Part shown: piece by piece, positions 10,944-23,130 of the stretch
Numbering within the stretch: the stretch's first letter is position 1
Layout of the letters: each line of letters starts with the position of its first letter
DNA from: Arachnopeziza araneosa
Lineage: Eukaryota > Ascomycota > Leotiomycetes > Helotiales > Arachnopezizaceae
Reading direction: 5' to 3'
NCBI GenBank assembly: GCA_003988855.1
Contig: QYAI01000016.1
Coordinates: 3,648-67,647, forward strand
DNA: 64,000 nucleotides
Notes under the pieces: generated by a model
What the model saw: the letters and a program-made list of their open reading frames with translations, nothing else
Database searches by the model: none
What the model was told of the DNA's origin: nothing
Program-made: the position numbers and the translations under genes

Positions 10944-12579
10944 ATGGCCGGAAGCTTGAGCAAACGCCAACAGGCACGCAATGAACGTTTGCTACAGGAA
11001 CTCATCAAGACGGTGCCAGGGAATAATGTTTGTGCCGATTGCCAGACTCGGAATCCAGGTGAGATACTGTCAACATAGGTGCGAGAGTTGCGCTGATTGT
11101 CGCCATGCAGGTTGGGCAAGTTGGAGTGTAAGAAGACTTTGTCGATAGTAGATGGGTGGATACTAACCATCACTAGCTAGGTGTATTTCTCTGCATGCGG
11201 TGCGCAGCCTTACATCGGAAAATGGGGACGCATATCTCAAAAGTCAAATCATTGAGCATGGATTCGTGGTCCAATGACCAGGTTGAGGTGTGTTGAAGAC
11301 CTTCTCACTTCTTCAGATGTATACTGATAGCTCGTAGAACATGAAGCGTGTTGGCAATGCTGCCTCGAACCGGATATACAACCCCCAAAATGTTAAGCCG
11401 CCGATCCCTTTTGACGTCGACGAGGCAGACTCTGCGATGGAAAGATTTATCAGACAGAAGTATCAGGAAAGATCTGTCAAGGCACCAGCGAGGAACAATA
11501 CAGGAAGCACCAATTCAGACGATCAGCCCCCTCCGCTACCTCCAAAGACGGGAAGCAGATTCGGATTTAGATCCGCCTCCTCCATATTTCCATTATCTTC
11601 AAAATCCAAACGAGAAGCTGCACGTCAGGATCTAGAGACGAGGGTGAGGTCTCCATCTCCATCTTTAAAAATGAATAAGCAATCTCGAGTCTTTGGTGCC
11701 TCGGTGGACACAGGCGCAGGAGCGGACTTCGACGTGAAACTTACAAAGCTGCGGGATATGGGTTTCACAGACAAGGAGAAGAGCTTGAGTGTTCTGAAAG
11801 GCGCAGGAGGCAATCTGGAGAAATCTATTGAAACCTTAGTTCGCCTTGGAGAAGGGAGCATGCCGATTGCTCCAGCGAAACCTGCTGAATCTGGTGGGTC
11901 TTCATCGAGGTCAAGGACACCGGCATCTGCAGGACTGTCCATCAATCGTCCGCCTGTGGAAAGCTCTCCGTCCTCCAACAACCCATTTGATATGCTGGAT
12001 AAGCCTCCACCAATCTCACAACCTCAAACTGCTCAATCTACAGGAGGTCTTGGTCAATCGCCAGGTCAAATGATGGGAAGTAATCCGTACCAGCAAGTTG
12101 CTAGTATGAATCCGTTTGGCCTCCAACCATCTCAGTCACAATACAATCTGAGTCAATCATTCCAGAACATGTCGGTGTCGACATCGCAACAGCCACTTTT
12201 CCCACATCACACTGGTGGCTTCCCTGGCCCCCAGCAACAACCACCCCAGCAACTCTATCAACAATCCATGACTCCTCCAGTTCCGTCTCTTCCGCAACGG
12301 TATTACCCATCTATCATCTATGAGAATCCTGCGCAGCAGCCACCACAGCAACCACCCCAGAACAACAACTACAACCCTTTCATGCAGGCACAACAAGCAT
12401 CGCCCATAAATACGAGTTTCCAAAATAATCCCTTCCTTCAACAACAGATCACACAACAAAATCTATACCAGAGTCCTGTAGAACAATCTCCCGCACAGGC
12501 TTTTCCATCTACAGTTTTTGACCAAGCCCTTGTTCAACCACCTCAACAGCAGGTAAATCCGTTCCTCATGCAGAACAGC

Positions 12580-12612
<33 letters not shown>

Positions 12613-13104
12613 ATGAACCCTTTCTTCAGCCAAGGGAATCCACAACAGCAAGTACAGCAGCAGATACAACCACAAGTACAACAGCAGTCGTTTGACTATT
12701 CCCAGCAAGCCCAGTACCACCAGCAGACTTACCCCATCATGCCGCAACAAACGGGCCGCGCAGACAAGCGCAGCATCTTGGACTTATACAACTACCCTCA
12801 ACTCGCGCCCGCCAGACCTCAGCAGGCACAGGATCTAGGGCAGGAGGTGCAAGCAGCTGTGCCCCAGGTACAGAGAAGTGTTTCGACACCCATCACATCT
12901 CTTGTGGCCGTGAACAACAGCAGGAATCCCTTTGCCTCAAGCGCCCTGTCCAGTCCCGTTAGTGAAGTAAGTATGAATGTTAGTGTAGGAAATGGTGCAA
13001 GACATGCCAGTCAAGAGAGCATGAGTATTGACGCTGGGGGTTGGATGAATGGGAGGCATAGTCCTGATGCATGGGGTAGTATTAGCGCCAGATCTCTGAG
13101 ATAG
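10944..13104 (+). CDS. ArfGAP-UBA protein with Gln-rich tail (Gts1/ucp3-like)
   Basis: Four exons (10944-11058, 11111-11127, 11177-11287, 11338-13104) give 669 aa; exon 2 is only 17 nt. Joined exons 1-3 form an ArfGAP zinc finger, C30-x2-C33-x16-C50-x2-C53, followed by LHRKMG with the likely arginine finger at R58. Two introns fall inside the finger. A UBA-like segment (KLRDMGFTDKEKSLSVLKG) lies at about 212-250. The remainder is rich in Gln, Pro and NPF-type tripeptides, including a pure CAG-encoded poly-Gln run near 12580. ArfGAP plus UBA plus Gln-rich tail matches Gts1 of budding yeast and ucp3 of fission yeast. Predicted role: stimulating GTP hydrolysis by Arf in vesicle traffic. Confidence 0.9.
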
Positions 13105-13834
13105 ATAGGATAACTTACATCTTGGGATGAAAAGTTTAGTAATAATGTCCTACCAAGATCTCCCCGAAATATCATGATGATGGTGAGGCGAGAGGAGAGG
13201 CAAGGCAAGGCAAGGTTGTAGACGGATTGGCTTCCCTAGTGGGAAGGAGGATCGCTGTTCACGACGATCTTAGGTCTAATCCATACGCATGATTCCTACT
13301 GTCGGGAAGGGGGGTTTTTTTTTAATTTTTTTTTATTTTCTGGGACGGGTGCACTTGTTGGAGCTGTCAGCGTCTGATCAACTTCCCTACACCGAGTATG
13401 CACCGGGGCGAGAGAAAAGAAAAGGGCCGAGTTCTGGGGAGGAGACGGGCCGACAAACACCGCGCCGCATGTTGACATTTGGCGTTGAGTGCGGGGATCC
13501 CCGTTCTTGGCCAGCCTGACAGCTGCAGATGGGCAGGCGTTGTGGGGTCGCTCTCGTTCCTGAGCAGGGACAGCGAATGAAACGCCGCAGCCGGTAGCGC
13601 CTAATCAAGCTAACCCCGACCTCCGCCGCTCTGTCGTCATGACCCCCAGAATTTGGGCGAAAACTTCCCTAGCTATGTAAGGCCAGGGACTAAGCTTGCC
13701 TTGCTATAAGTGCAGGTAGGTGGCGCTAAGCTTAAATTTTCCCCTCTCTCTACTTTAACCAATTCATTCCACCACCTCTTCTACAGGCAAGTGTCGAGGC
13801 TCCTCTTCATTGTAAAGATAAACCTAGATTGAAG

Positions 13835-13883
<49 letters not shown>

Positions 13884-13889
13884 AGCAAA
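13105..13889. other. Intergenic region and trehalase promoter
   Basis: Contains a T-rich block near 13316-13338 and a TATA-like GCTATAAG near 13702. An AG microsatellite (13843-13882) probably lies in the 5' leader of the trehalase gene. No gene seen. Confidence 0.55.
13843..13882. repeat. (AG)n microsatellite in 5' leader
   Basis: About 20 AG units ending 7 bp before the trehalase ATG at 13890. Purine-rich leaders this close to a start can be length-variable. Confidence 0.9.
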
Positions 13890-16800
13890 ATGCACGCCCT
13901 CTGCAGAATCCTGCTGGCCATGGCCATCGTCACAACCAAAGCAGACACGGATTTCTCAGTCACCAATACAGAAAACTACAGTTGGAACCAGAGCGAATGG
14001 TCACTCACGACTACGAAGCCAAACCCAGGTCAATTCCAGTCGCGGATGTCTCTCGCGAACGGGTGAGCTTAGATATTCAACTTCCAAGTGAATAGTTTGC
14101 TGACTCAAAACTCCAGTTACATTGGAAACTCCTTGGCAGCTCTAGGCCCTTTCTTCGAACAAGATATCAACCAGACCGATCCAACTGCTCCTCCACCTAC
14201 CAATGGCTGGCCCTTGTTCAACTCTAGGATATCCTTCTCCACTGTCGCTGGCTTCTACAATATTCAACCAAACGGCTCAGGAACAAATTACCCTTGGCTG
14301 AACCAGGTAAGTCGACTGCCAGAGTGTTCTCAGACGGAACTTTCTAATTGAACTCATTCACAGTATGGCTGGGAGAGTTTTGGTGCAGGCATTCCTCATC
14401 TGACTTCGGTGTTCTTCGCGTTTGGTGGTGAGACTTACGATGCAAATGCCACTCTTAGTAGCAATGCAACGGTCTCAAATTTCCGCTCCAAGATGGGCTT
14501 CAAGAAAGGAATAGGCGAATGGTGGGTCACTTGGACGCCTACTAGTGGTGATGTCTCGTTAGACATTCATTACACGGTTCTGTTCAGCAGGCAGAGACCA
14601 AATGTTGCTGCTATAGCCGCCGAAATTACACCTTCGGACGACATCAGCGGGACCGTGACCGATTTACTGGATGGCAGAAGTGCTGTGAGATCGTACTTGA
14701 ACGCCAAAGGAATGGATGCGAGCAAGGGTACTGTATATACTTCGGTACACCCGTCTGGACTTGCAAACATTACGGCATTTGTTGTATCTGGTTTAAACGC
14801 CTCGAATTCATACACGGATCTGTCTTCCAGGGCACAGTCAGGTTGTGATCCAAGCGACAGCGATATATCGATTGGGCAAACTTACAATATCAATCTCAAA
14901 AAAGGCGAGACGGCAAAATTCTATAAATTTGTCGGCGTGGCTTCAACTGACAAGTTTCCGGATGCGGAATCAACTGCGCGAGAGGCTCAAAGGTGTGCAC
15001 AGGAAGACGGGTTTGAAGCCTTGGAATCTGAGCATATCGCTGCTTGGGCAGAAATTTTGACAGAGGACAATGTGGACGACTTCAGAGATCCAGCTACAGG
15101 AGAACTTCCAGACGATGAATATACCCCGCTACTGCAGATCTCGGCTATTGCCCATGCCTACTATCTATTGCAGAACACTCAACCGGATGGCAGTGGCCTT
15201 AATGATGACAGTATTCCCGTGGGAGGTCTCGTTTCAGATTCATACGGATCGTTGATTTTTTGGGATGCGGATTATTGGATGGCTCCTGGTTTGAACATAG
15301 CGTTTCCTAAATACAGCAAACAGATCATCAACTTTCCACTGAAGCAGTACCCGCAAGCGCTGAAAAACGCAGCCTTTAACAATTTCCCGAATGGCAGTGC
15401 GTTGTACTCGTGGACTTCTGGACGCTATGGTAATTGTACTGGCACAGGACCTTGCGTCGACTATGAATATCATAAGAATTTTGATATTGCGTTCAACATC
15501 CTCCAGTACTATAGCATTACCAACAATGAGACCTGGTTCAACGATGCGCCATTACAGTTACTCGATGGAGTTGCAAAGGCGGGAAGCCATCTCCTCCAGT
15601 ACAATGAAACCACGGAGACATACTGGATCCATAATATGACGGACCCAGATGAGTATGCCAACAATAAAGACAATGGTGCTTTCACAATTGCTTCAGATGC
15701 CAGATTATTGCAGGTGCTCAACAACCTCACAGTCGCGCAAGGATTACCATTTAACGACACTTGGGATATTCAGAGCAGGAACATACAGCTTCCAAAAGCT
15801 GAGTCTGGCATCACTCTTGAATATCAGACGATGAACAACAGCGTCAGTGTGAAGCAAGCAGATGTTGTCCTTCTCTCCTATCCACTGGGTTACAGTCAGA
15901 ACTATACCCCTACATCGCAGCTGACCGATCTAGACTATTACGCCAACAAGCAAAGTCCCAATGGCCCAGGGATGACGTATGGAATATTTGCAATTGACTC
16001 AAACGCTCGCAGCCAATCAGGCTCTTCAGCCTTTGTTTATGCCCTAGGCTCTGGAATTCCATATCTGCGAGCACCTTTCTTCCAAATGTCAGAGCAGTCA
16101 AATGATAATTTCAACACTAACGGTGGCACAAATCCTGCATTTCCATTCTTGACTGGACATGGCGGTGCCAACCAGGTAGTGCCGTTTGGCTGGCTTGGGT
16201 TACGGACTGACCAACCAGTATTATTCATCAATCCCTCTCTACCTCCTCAAATACCTTTTGTTAAGGTTCGGATCTTCTATTTTGCTGGATCAACCTTCTC
16301 TGCCAGTATAAATACTACGTACACGACCGTCACTCGTCTTGTCACGCCTGCTTCCTCTGGTTTGAAGGATAAATACGCAAATTCCACCACGCCGCTGAAG
16401 GTCGGGGCTCCAGATGCAGACAGTACATTGTATCAGATTGCAATAAACCAGACAATTACCATCTCAAATAGATTGTACTGGCAGACTCTGACCTACCCTA
16501 ACAACCTCCTTCAAAATCTCCCTGCTACGAGCTTTGATGCTTATGCGCCTGGCCAGTTTCCTGTCGCAGCTGTTGATGGTGCCACCTCAACTCGCTGGCA
16601 ACCTGCAACGAATGAGACAGCTTCAATCATTGTGAATATGACGACCGTTTCATTCTCTCCCGTGACTGGCCTCTATGGTGATTTTGGCATAAGACCTCCA
16701 AGGAGTTGGTACGCATACTTGAGTAATACGACCGAAGGCTTGAATACCGCATCAACCCGGACTTTGATTTTCGGCGGAGACGTCACACCTAGCTTGCCGT

Positions 16801-16985
16801 TCAACTCCAGCTTATCTGCAAGTGCCATCGAAGAGGTGACGCCTGTGGTAGGCAACACGACAATATACAACTTGACCACTCCTGTTTGGAGTGGTAATTA
16901 TGCAATGCTAGTCATAGAAGGTTGCTGGGAGGACGACGGAGTAGGTGCCACTGTAGGAGAATTCGTGCTTGTAACAGGATCTTGA
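13890..16985 (+). CDS. Secreted acid trehalase, GH65
   Basis: Exons 13890-14062, 14117-14306 and 14364-16985 give 994 aa, near the usual size of fungal acid trehalases. Predicted reaction: hydrolysis of alpha,alpha-trehalose to glucose outside the cell or in the vacuole or wall. The N-terminus (RILLAMAIVTTKA) is a plausible signal peptide, and many N-x-S/T sequons fit secretion. GH65 core blocks are present: FWDADYWMAPG at about residue 420, then SGRYGNCTGTGPCVDYEYH, whose Glu at about 487 aligns with the family general acid. Intron 1 splits the conserved SLANGYIGNS block and the join restores it. The gene looks intact. Confidence 0.92.
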
Positions 16986-17474
16986 GGAGATCGCCTCGGT
17001 GTTTGTTGAATCCATCCAAAGCACCAATGCAATACGAAAACTTGTGTTTCAAGAGTACATCTCTTCACAATGGAAGCTATAGGTAAAGGCTTATACGAGA
17101 AGGCTTTCCTTGGAATGATACCGAGCTTGGGATGACACCGAGCCCTTCAGGTAGGGATGTTGGATAGTTTTTAGGTACCAGTGTGCGGTATCTTGATTCG
17201 AGGAGTATGGTTAGACCCAGAGCTCTCTCTACCGTCAGAGTATGAATCTCATCGAGAGATATTGTCAGATGAAAGCTTAGTATTCCAATTAATGACTGCA
17301 CTAGTCAAGGTTGATTTGAAAGATGAAGAGAAACCAAAGGGCTTTATGTGGTAGCCTTGATGTAAGAACAGTGGTTACCATGTTGTAGCAGCTGGTTCGA
17401 GGACTAGATATCTCAATAATTGTAAATTCTAATCATGTGCAATAGTTTATGACATAACATTGCACAAGCTATCC
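16986..17474. other. Intergenic, no feature recognised
   Basis: Convergent 3' flank between the trehalase gene and the ankyrin pseudogene. Nothing recognised. Confidence 0.6.
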
Positions 17475-19536
17475 TTAAATGACTTTACCGCAATGTGTGT
17501 ATAATCTAAGCCGTGTCTCTGGACGACATGCTCGCAGAGCTCCTCGACTTTTGAGAAGATTGACTGTTGCTACATCACCACCATATAAAATTACTATGTC
17601 GAGTAGAGTACAGCCGTCCTTCTTAGTATTGATATCGCATCCTCGTGCAAGCAGGGCTTTTACGGTACGAAAGCAGCCTTGTTTAGCTACAAGGTGCATT
17701 ATCGACGATCTCATCCCGACCGAACCTACGATATTAGCTCTCTTTCAACGAGAAAGGAGGCCAGAGCGTCGTTTTTATGGTATATCGCGTAAGCCAAAGA
17801 TGTTTGGAAGTCGGGATTGAAGTTGTCGGTGACATCTCTCTCATTAACTCCCCCCCCCCCCCCCCCAAAAAAAGCGCGACCCTGGATGGTCCAGAGACCG
17901 AAATTCGTCGTATAATTGACATCTGCGCCATGATCCAGAAGCAAACGAGCCATTTCAACGGCTGTTTTATTTTTATTCTTCACAGCACACAGCGGAGCGC
18001 TGTTGAGATGGGAAAGCCCCCAGAATGTAAGACCACCAAATGGCTAAGTAGCAATTGCAACACGCCGGCATATCCACTGTCAACAGTGCTTAATAAAAGC
18101 GAGAATCGGAGGTTTGAGGTATCTGTCTGGCAATTTGCTCCATGATCAAATAGAAGCTGCAGGATGTCGGCTCTCCCCGCCAGACATGCTTTAATCATAG
18201 GAGTCTCGGCTCGATCTAGAGCATTGACATTAGCAGATCTACTGATGAGAAGCTTAATAACTTCGATTTTTGAATCGGAGTTCCATCTAATGCAATCTAT
18301 AGCTTTGTGTAATGCTGTAGCTCCATTTGAGTCTCGAATATCAGCACCGTTATCAAGTAGCCAATAGCACGCTTGTAAGTCGCCACACAAAGCTGCTCTT
18401 GTTAGAGGTGTCCGATCATCTACACAAGCGTTTATATCGGCGCCCTTTCCTAGAAGTTTACGGGCTCGGACAAATTGATGTTCAACACAGGCATCATAGA
18501 ATGCTCTGTTATATCGGAGTAACCATGATATCAGCGCTAGCACCCTCGGAGGGCGTCTCTCAGGCACGACTGCTGTTGAGATAGGAAGCTGGTGACTAAC
18601 AGAAGCTCTAGAATTCGCAGTCTGCGGCAGGTTTGCAATTTCTTTGTGCCCGCTCTCCTAATCAATAATCCGCAATTGTTCTGCCTTATATCCTTGAGAT
18701 GTGGTTGAGCTAACACTACCTTTGTCGCTATCAGGGTCCACGACAGGGCTGAAATTAGATGTGTCATTGACTTCTTTCGCAAGTTCGGTATTAGTCATTG
18801 AATTGAGACTGTTGGAAATTGATCCAGCGTCATCTTCCGTTGATAATGGCTCAATTTCTCCACCCTGCTCTTCAAAGGCACCATTTTCAATGGCTTGCTG
18901 AAACCAGCTCATGATGAATACCTTAATTTGCGTCGCATGCGACAACAGAGATTCCCATGCCCTCGAATTCTTTTCGAATGGCACGCCAAGCTTCTTTCTC
19001 ATCCCGAGCGAGAGAATCAACGGTTGCCACATACATAATGGAGCTTTCGTGTTTTCCGTCTTGGAACTCTTTCATGAGTTTCTTTTCAACCACAATTTGA
19101 GAGGTACTGATTTTAGATCATTATCTCTATCAAAAAATTTATAGAGACAAGGAGCTTATCTAATGAAAGTGTTGAGTAGGACAGTGTTGCTCGTCAACCT
19201 TGCCCTCAACTCCGTGATATCGTTAGAAGCCCATTTAAGACGATCAAAAGTAAGTTTCGATTTGGATCCTAGACTCTCGTATTTCTGAATGAGAGCTTGT
19301 AGATCTTTGAGAACACATTCACAGCCGTGCGTCACTGTGGCAAGGCTTTGCTGGGACGAGGAGGGGAGTGGTTGATCTGTTATGATTTCTTCTGTCTCCT
19401 TGAGAACGACATGCAAGGAAAGCACTTCGGTCGATATGTTGCTAAAACTCGTCGGAGCTTCCTTGCACGACTTATAGACCGCCCAAGCCAGTTGCCCAAC
19501 GGCAAGGAAGTCTCCGATTGAGAAGCCGAAGCTCAT
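17475..19536 (-). pseudogene. Decayed STAND-N/ankyrin-repeat protein gene
   Basis: Minus strand. From ATG at 19536-19534 the N-terminus (MSFGFSIGDFLAVGQLAWAV) is a fungal N-terminal domain common on NACHT/ankyrin proteins. It is followed by VEKKLMKEFQDGKHE and SLARDEKEAWRAIRKE blocks, then ankyrin repeats (DGADIN and DHGADVN type units) to 17475. Defects seen: intron 1 (19159-19107) has an ATAAGC donor where GTAAGC would keep the join in frame; one extra nt at 18924-18928; in-frame TAG at 18658-18660; two extra nt at 17984-17992; one missing nt near 17737-17743; and a 17-nt G tract (minus) encoding poly-Gly at 17850-17866. Expression of full product is not plausible. Such proteins are often linked to heterokaryon incompatibility or self/non-self recognition. 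Confidence 0.85.
17850..17866. repeat. C17 homopolymer
   Basis: Seventeen C followed by seven A, inside the ankyrin region of the pseudogene. Read on the minus strand it adds a Gly run. Its length may be poorly determined by sequencing. Confidence 0.9.
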
Positions 19537-19964
19537 CGTCACACACACATATACCAAAGATCTGGAGATAATGGAGTTAGTTGATAGACCCGTATATATG
19601 TTGGAGCAAGGAGGACTTGAAGTTTGAAACTCGTAAGAATGTTGGAAAGATGGAAGTAAGAGAGAGGCTGCAGCTGAAATGCTCACATAGCCTCGTTCTT
19701 GCCCAGAGCGCTTAAGCGAGGCCAATCATATGACAAAGTAAATCATTTAGAGATCCGAGAAGAGTAGCGAAGGTAATGAATCTAAAAGATTATTATTCTA
19801 GTGTGAGTTTTTGTGCCAGAACTGCAGGACAAATAGACTAGCATCGTTCCTCTGTTGTTTGCAGCAATCATGGAGACTGTACTGCATCCTCAGCTCTATT
19901 CTTTAGGCATGTTGATTATAGGGAATAAGAGTCTAGAGCCACGTTTCGAGAGACATTAAGTTGT
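19537..19964. other. Intergenic, pseudogene upstream flank
   Basis: Former promoter side of the ankyrin pseudogene and 3' flank of the decarboxylase. Nothing else recognised. Confidence 0.55.
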
Positions 19965-21522
19965 TTATGCTCTGATTACCCCTTCAAGAATTTCCTTAAC
20001 AAGTTTCGAGTCTCTTTCAACTTGCACCCGCCAGGTGCTCACGGCAATCCGACAAGCAGGTTGACCATCCCACTTCGTTCCAGAAACATAGATCTTCCTA
20101 GTCTCGTTGATTCTTTTCACTAGTTGTTCATTCAGTGTCTTGTTCTTCGCTCGGAAGATGACAATAATGTGTATATCTTCAAACTCTTGTGATGGCGCAC
20201 TCTCTTTGCCCGCAAGAACCGCAGGCCTCGTTGGCAATAACTCGTAATCATCACTATCACTCAAGTACTTTGCGATTGATCGAGCAAGCTGAACCTGCCT
20301 AGAGAATATCTCAGCAAATCCATCTCGCCCATACGCTCGAAGAACGGCATAGACTGGGAGGGCTCTGAGGCGACGGGAGTTTTCCATCCCGATGTTGAGT
20401 GGGGAGGGGATAGCAGAGGCACCGGAAGAGAGGTAGGCCGCGTTAGGATTCTGAAAGACGGAAGACATCATTGCTGCTGAGCGTGTGAGAAAGAAACCAC
20501 AATCGTATGGCTGGACATTGGTCAGCAGGGAAATCTAATAGAAGAGGAATAAAACTCACTACGTTGAGCATTTTATGAGCATCTCCGGCGATTGAGTCTG
20601 CGAGTTCGAGGCCCGAACTAACACTGGTGAGGGCAGAGAACTCAGGAGTTGAAGGAAGACACCTGGCGAAGGCACCAAACGCTGCATCGACATGCATCCA
20701 CGCGCCATATTTATCACATAGTGCTCGAATCTTGATAACATCTTCGATTCCGCTTGTCGCGAATCTTCCTGTGTTGACTTCGCCTGCACTCAGTGCAACG
20801 ATGCTCACGACTCCTTCTTCTGATCTCTTTAATTCCTTTTCGAGCGTGTCAAGATTCAATCTCCACGGCTCCCCTTTGCTGTGTGGAATATCCTTCACCG
20901 AAGCTCGCCCAAGTCCAACAACACTAGCAGCTTTGTAAAGAGAGGAATGACCCATGGTTGTCAGAACTTGGATACTGCTGACTTTGGCTGCCATACAAGC
21001 CGCGATTATCCCCACTTCACCGACGCCAGCAGTCTCGCCGATCGCCTTCAAGCGTTTTTCAAGAATAGCTTCGCGACCACATGCTAGCCCTAAGATATTC
21101 GCTCCAGTTGCGCCAGTGGTAAACGTCCTTCCATTCCACTCACTTCGTAGATTCAAGAGCTCGACAAGCATACCCAATGCTCGGTCTTCGACTAGAGTGG
21201 CTATACTTTGGTCGGGAAGATGGACTTGAACATTTTGGTCAAACGCAGTTACAATATTATCCGCTACCTCAGCAATTGGAAGGACTCCCCCAGTAACAAA
21301 ACCGTAGTAGTTTGCGGAGGTTTTAGGGCCATTGAAACCGGGAACTATATCGGAGAGGAGGTGAGCTTCCACCGCCTCTTCACCCAGACCACTTGAGGGT
21401 AGGTAAGCCCCGAGACTATCGCTTGCCTTTGAAATGCTTTTCTTCGATGGAAGGGCATCTCCGGACGTGGAGTCAACAACGGCTCGAATTTTGGTGTACG
21501 ATGATGAGACTGAGAAAGACAT
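19965..21522 (-). CDS. PLP-dependent group II decarboxylase
   Basis: Two exons (21522-20560 and 20510-19965) give 502 aa, standard for aromatic-L-amino-acid, glutamate or related decarboxylases. A GTGAGT donor and TCCAG acceptor join GDAHKMLNV to PYDCGFF, rebuilding the PLP-lysine region with the Schiff-base Lys at 317. MHVDAAFG carries the Asp that pairs with the pyridine nitrogen, and TMGHSSLYKAA the His that stacks on the ring. Predicted reaction: decarboxylation of an amino acid to an amine; substrate cannot be told from sequence. It starts MSFSVSSS with no signal peptide, so cytosolic. The gene looks intact although it lies between two degenerate regions. Confidence 0.88.
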
Positions 21523-22394
21523 TTCGGCGGCCGCGAGATTAAAATTGATTAGTAAAAGAATGTGAGACTACGTCACTCTTGCTTTCATGTTTTTATATCT
21601 CTTCACTGTCTTGATATTGAGTCGGAAATCTTTTCTTCCCGCTCCACTTTGACATCAAGAAGTGCAAACAGAGCAAACCAGAAAATTCTCGTGAAGATGA
21701 GGGACGTGCTGAATCTCGCTCGGAGAATTTCAAGTCAGATGGGAAAGCCTTTACGGCCGAGAAATCAGTGGCGGTAAGAGTTGCTGCGACACCAAAAATA
21801 ATATCAAAAGAGCCACAAGTTTAAATAAAGTTCTGGTAGGTGCGGACGCTGTCGTCTGGCTTGTTCCAGTATCCAGACAAGTTGACATGGCTTGAAATGA
21901 TTTTTGGTTGCTGATTTTTGTTCATTCCCATGTTTTTAGGTGGTCTGCGAACTCTTGCTGCTTTCTGGTTGATCACCGCCCGAAATGTTCGTCCATCTTC
22001 CTCTCATACATCTCGAGCCGCGGGGCATCAGAGACTTCATCTCCACGTTCCACGGCCATGTCTTGGTGTGGTGGTTCCCGAGTCATTGCCCGAAAATGGA
22101 AAGCTGCAGGAAGGTCTCAAATGAGATGATATGGGAAATATGCAAGGAGACCTTCTAAAATAGCTTCACCGCTGACGTTTCCCACTTCTAGGCTGCCACT
22201 CGCTCGCATCTCATGCAGTCGGTTCCCGATGAGTAGGTGGTGGGCTCGCTGTTGGGTCGAATTCTTCACCCACGCCATCTTGCCAACATGGCCCAAAGCC
22301 TTCCACTTGGTGGTACCCGAGCGGCTGGACTTCCCCAGCTCTCTGTCTTGGTTGTTTTTGTCGGGACCATGCCAAGCATTGAGCCGATAAGCAT
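21523..22394. other. Intergenic / possibly degenerate coding DNA
   Basis: Upstream of the decarboxylase. A 68-codon plus-strand frame at 21918-22124 (LGGLRTLAAFWLITARNV) looks mildly protein-like, but no family is recognised. Confidence 0.35.
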
Positions 22395-23110
22395 TTGTTG
22401 TCAAGCGACCAAGGATCGTCAGTTGATTCAGGGCGGAACAAGAATGTGCAGAAGTGGGCTGACGGCGCTGGCGTGCCTCAGCCTGGGAAGGGGTTTATTG
22501 ACCAGCTCATTTCGAGTGACTTTGTGTTGTTCAACACTTCACGGGTAACTGAGGGAGTTAGTGAGTGTGACGTTCCTGCATGGGCACATCTAGGCCAGCG
22601 CTTGATCTGGATCTCGGGAGGGAAAGGCACTACCAGAAAGAAGGTTCCGCGAGTCCACCATCGTCTACAGAAGAATCTGCCAACCGGAGGAATAATACGG
22701 CCGTGCGTGGGTGGTTTCGATTTGAACGGGGGTTCCCTTCAGACGGGTTCCGGGTGAAAGGGGGTGGAATGCAGTGCGATATGCCTTGGGAATAATATTG
22801 GGAGAATGCAGTGGTGGTTCCATCTTCGGTTATGATGGTGGCGGTCAGTCTGACCCAGATGATGGAAGGACTTGCAGGGTTGCCCTTCAAAGAACCAAAC
22901 TGCTGGGATTTCCGGAACACCCGCGCATTCCCAGCCCACAGGCTCGGGCGTGCCGCTCTCACTTAGTGCCGCTAGTCGCGCAATCCCCTATGAATCGCTG
23001 TCTGTTCAAATATCCAAACTGGTGGCGCCGTCGCAGCCCGTATCCTCCTCCTCCGTTGTCACTGGTCCCATCTCCTTGGGATTCTCTGTCATGTAACACC
23101 TGCAACTAAT
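22395..23110 (+). pseudogene. Degenerate coding-like tract, family unknown
   Basis: Several overlapping frames look protein-like but none is complete. One frame from 22580 reads to TAA at 22793-22795 and then continues in the same frame (YWENAVVVPSSVMMVAVSL, then GLPFKEPNCWDFRNTRAFP) to a TAG near 22968. A different frame upstream (22395 on) reads GKGFIDQLISSDFVLFN. This looks like one decayed gene with a stop and a frame change. I cannot name the family, and chance coding in GC-richer DNA is possible. Confidence 0.3.
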
Positions 23111-23130
23111 TTACCTCTCCCGGAACAAAC

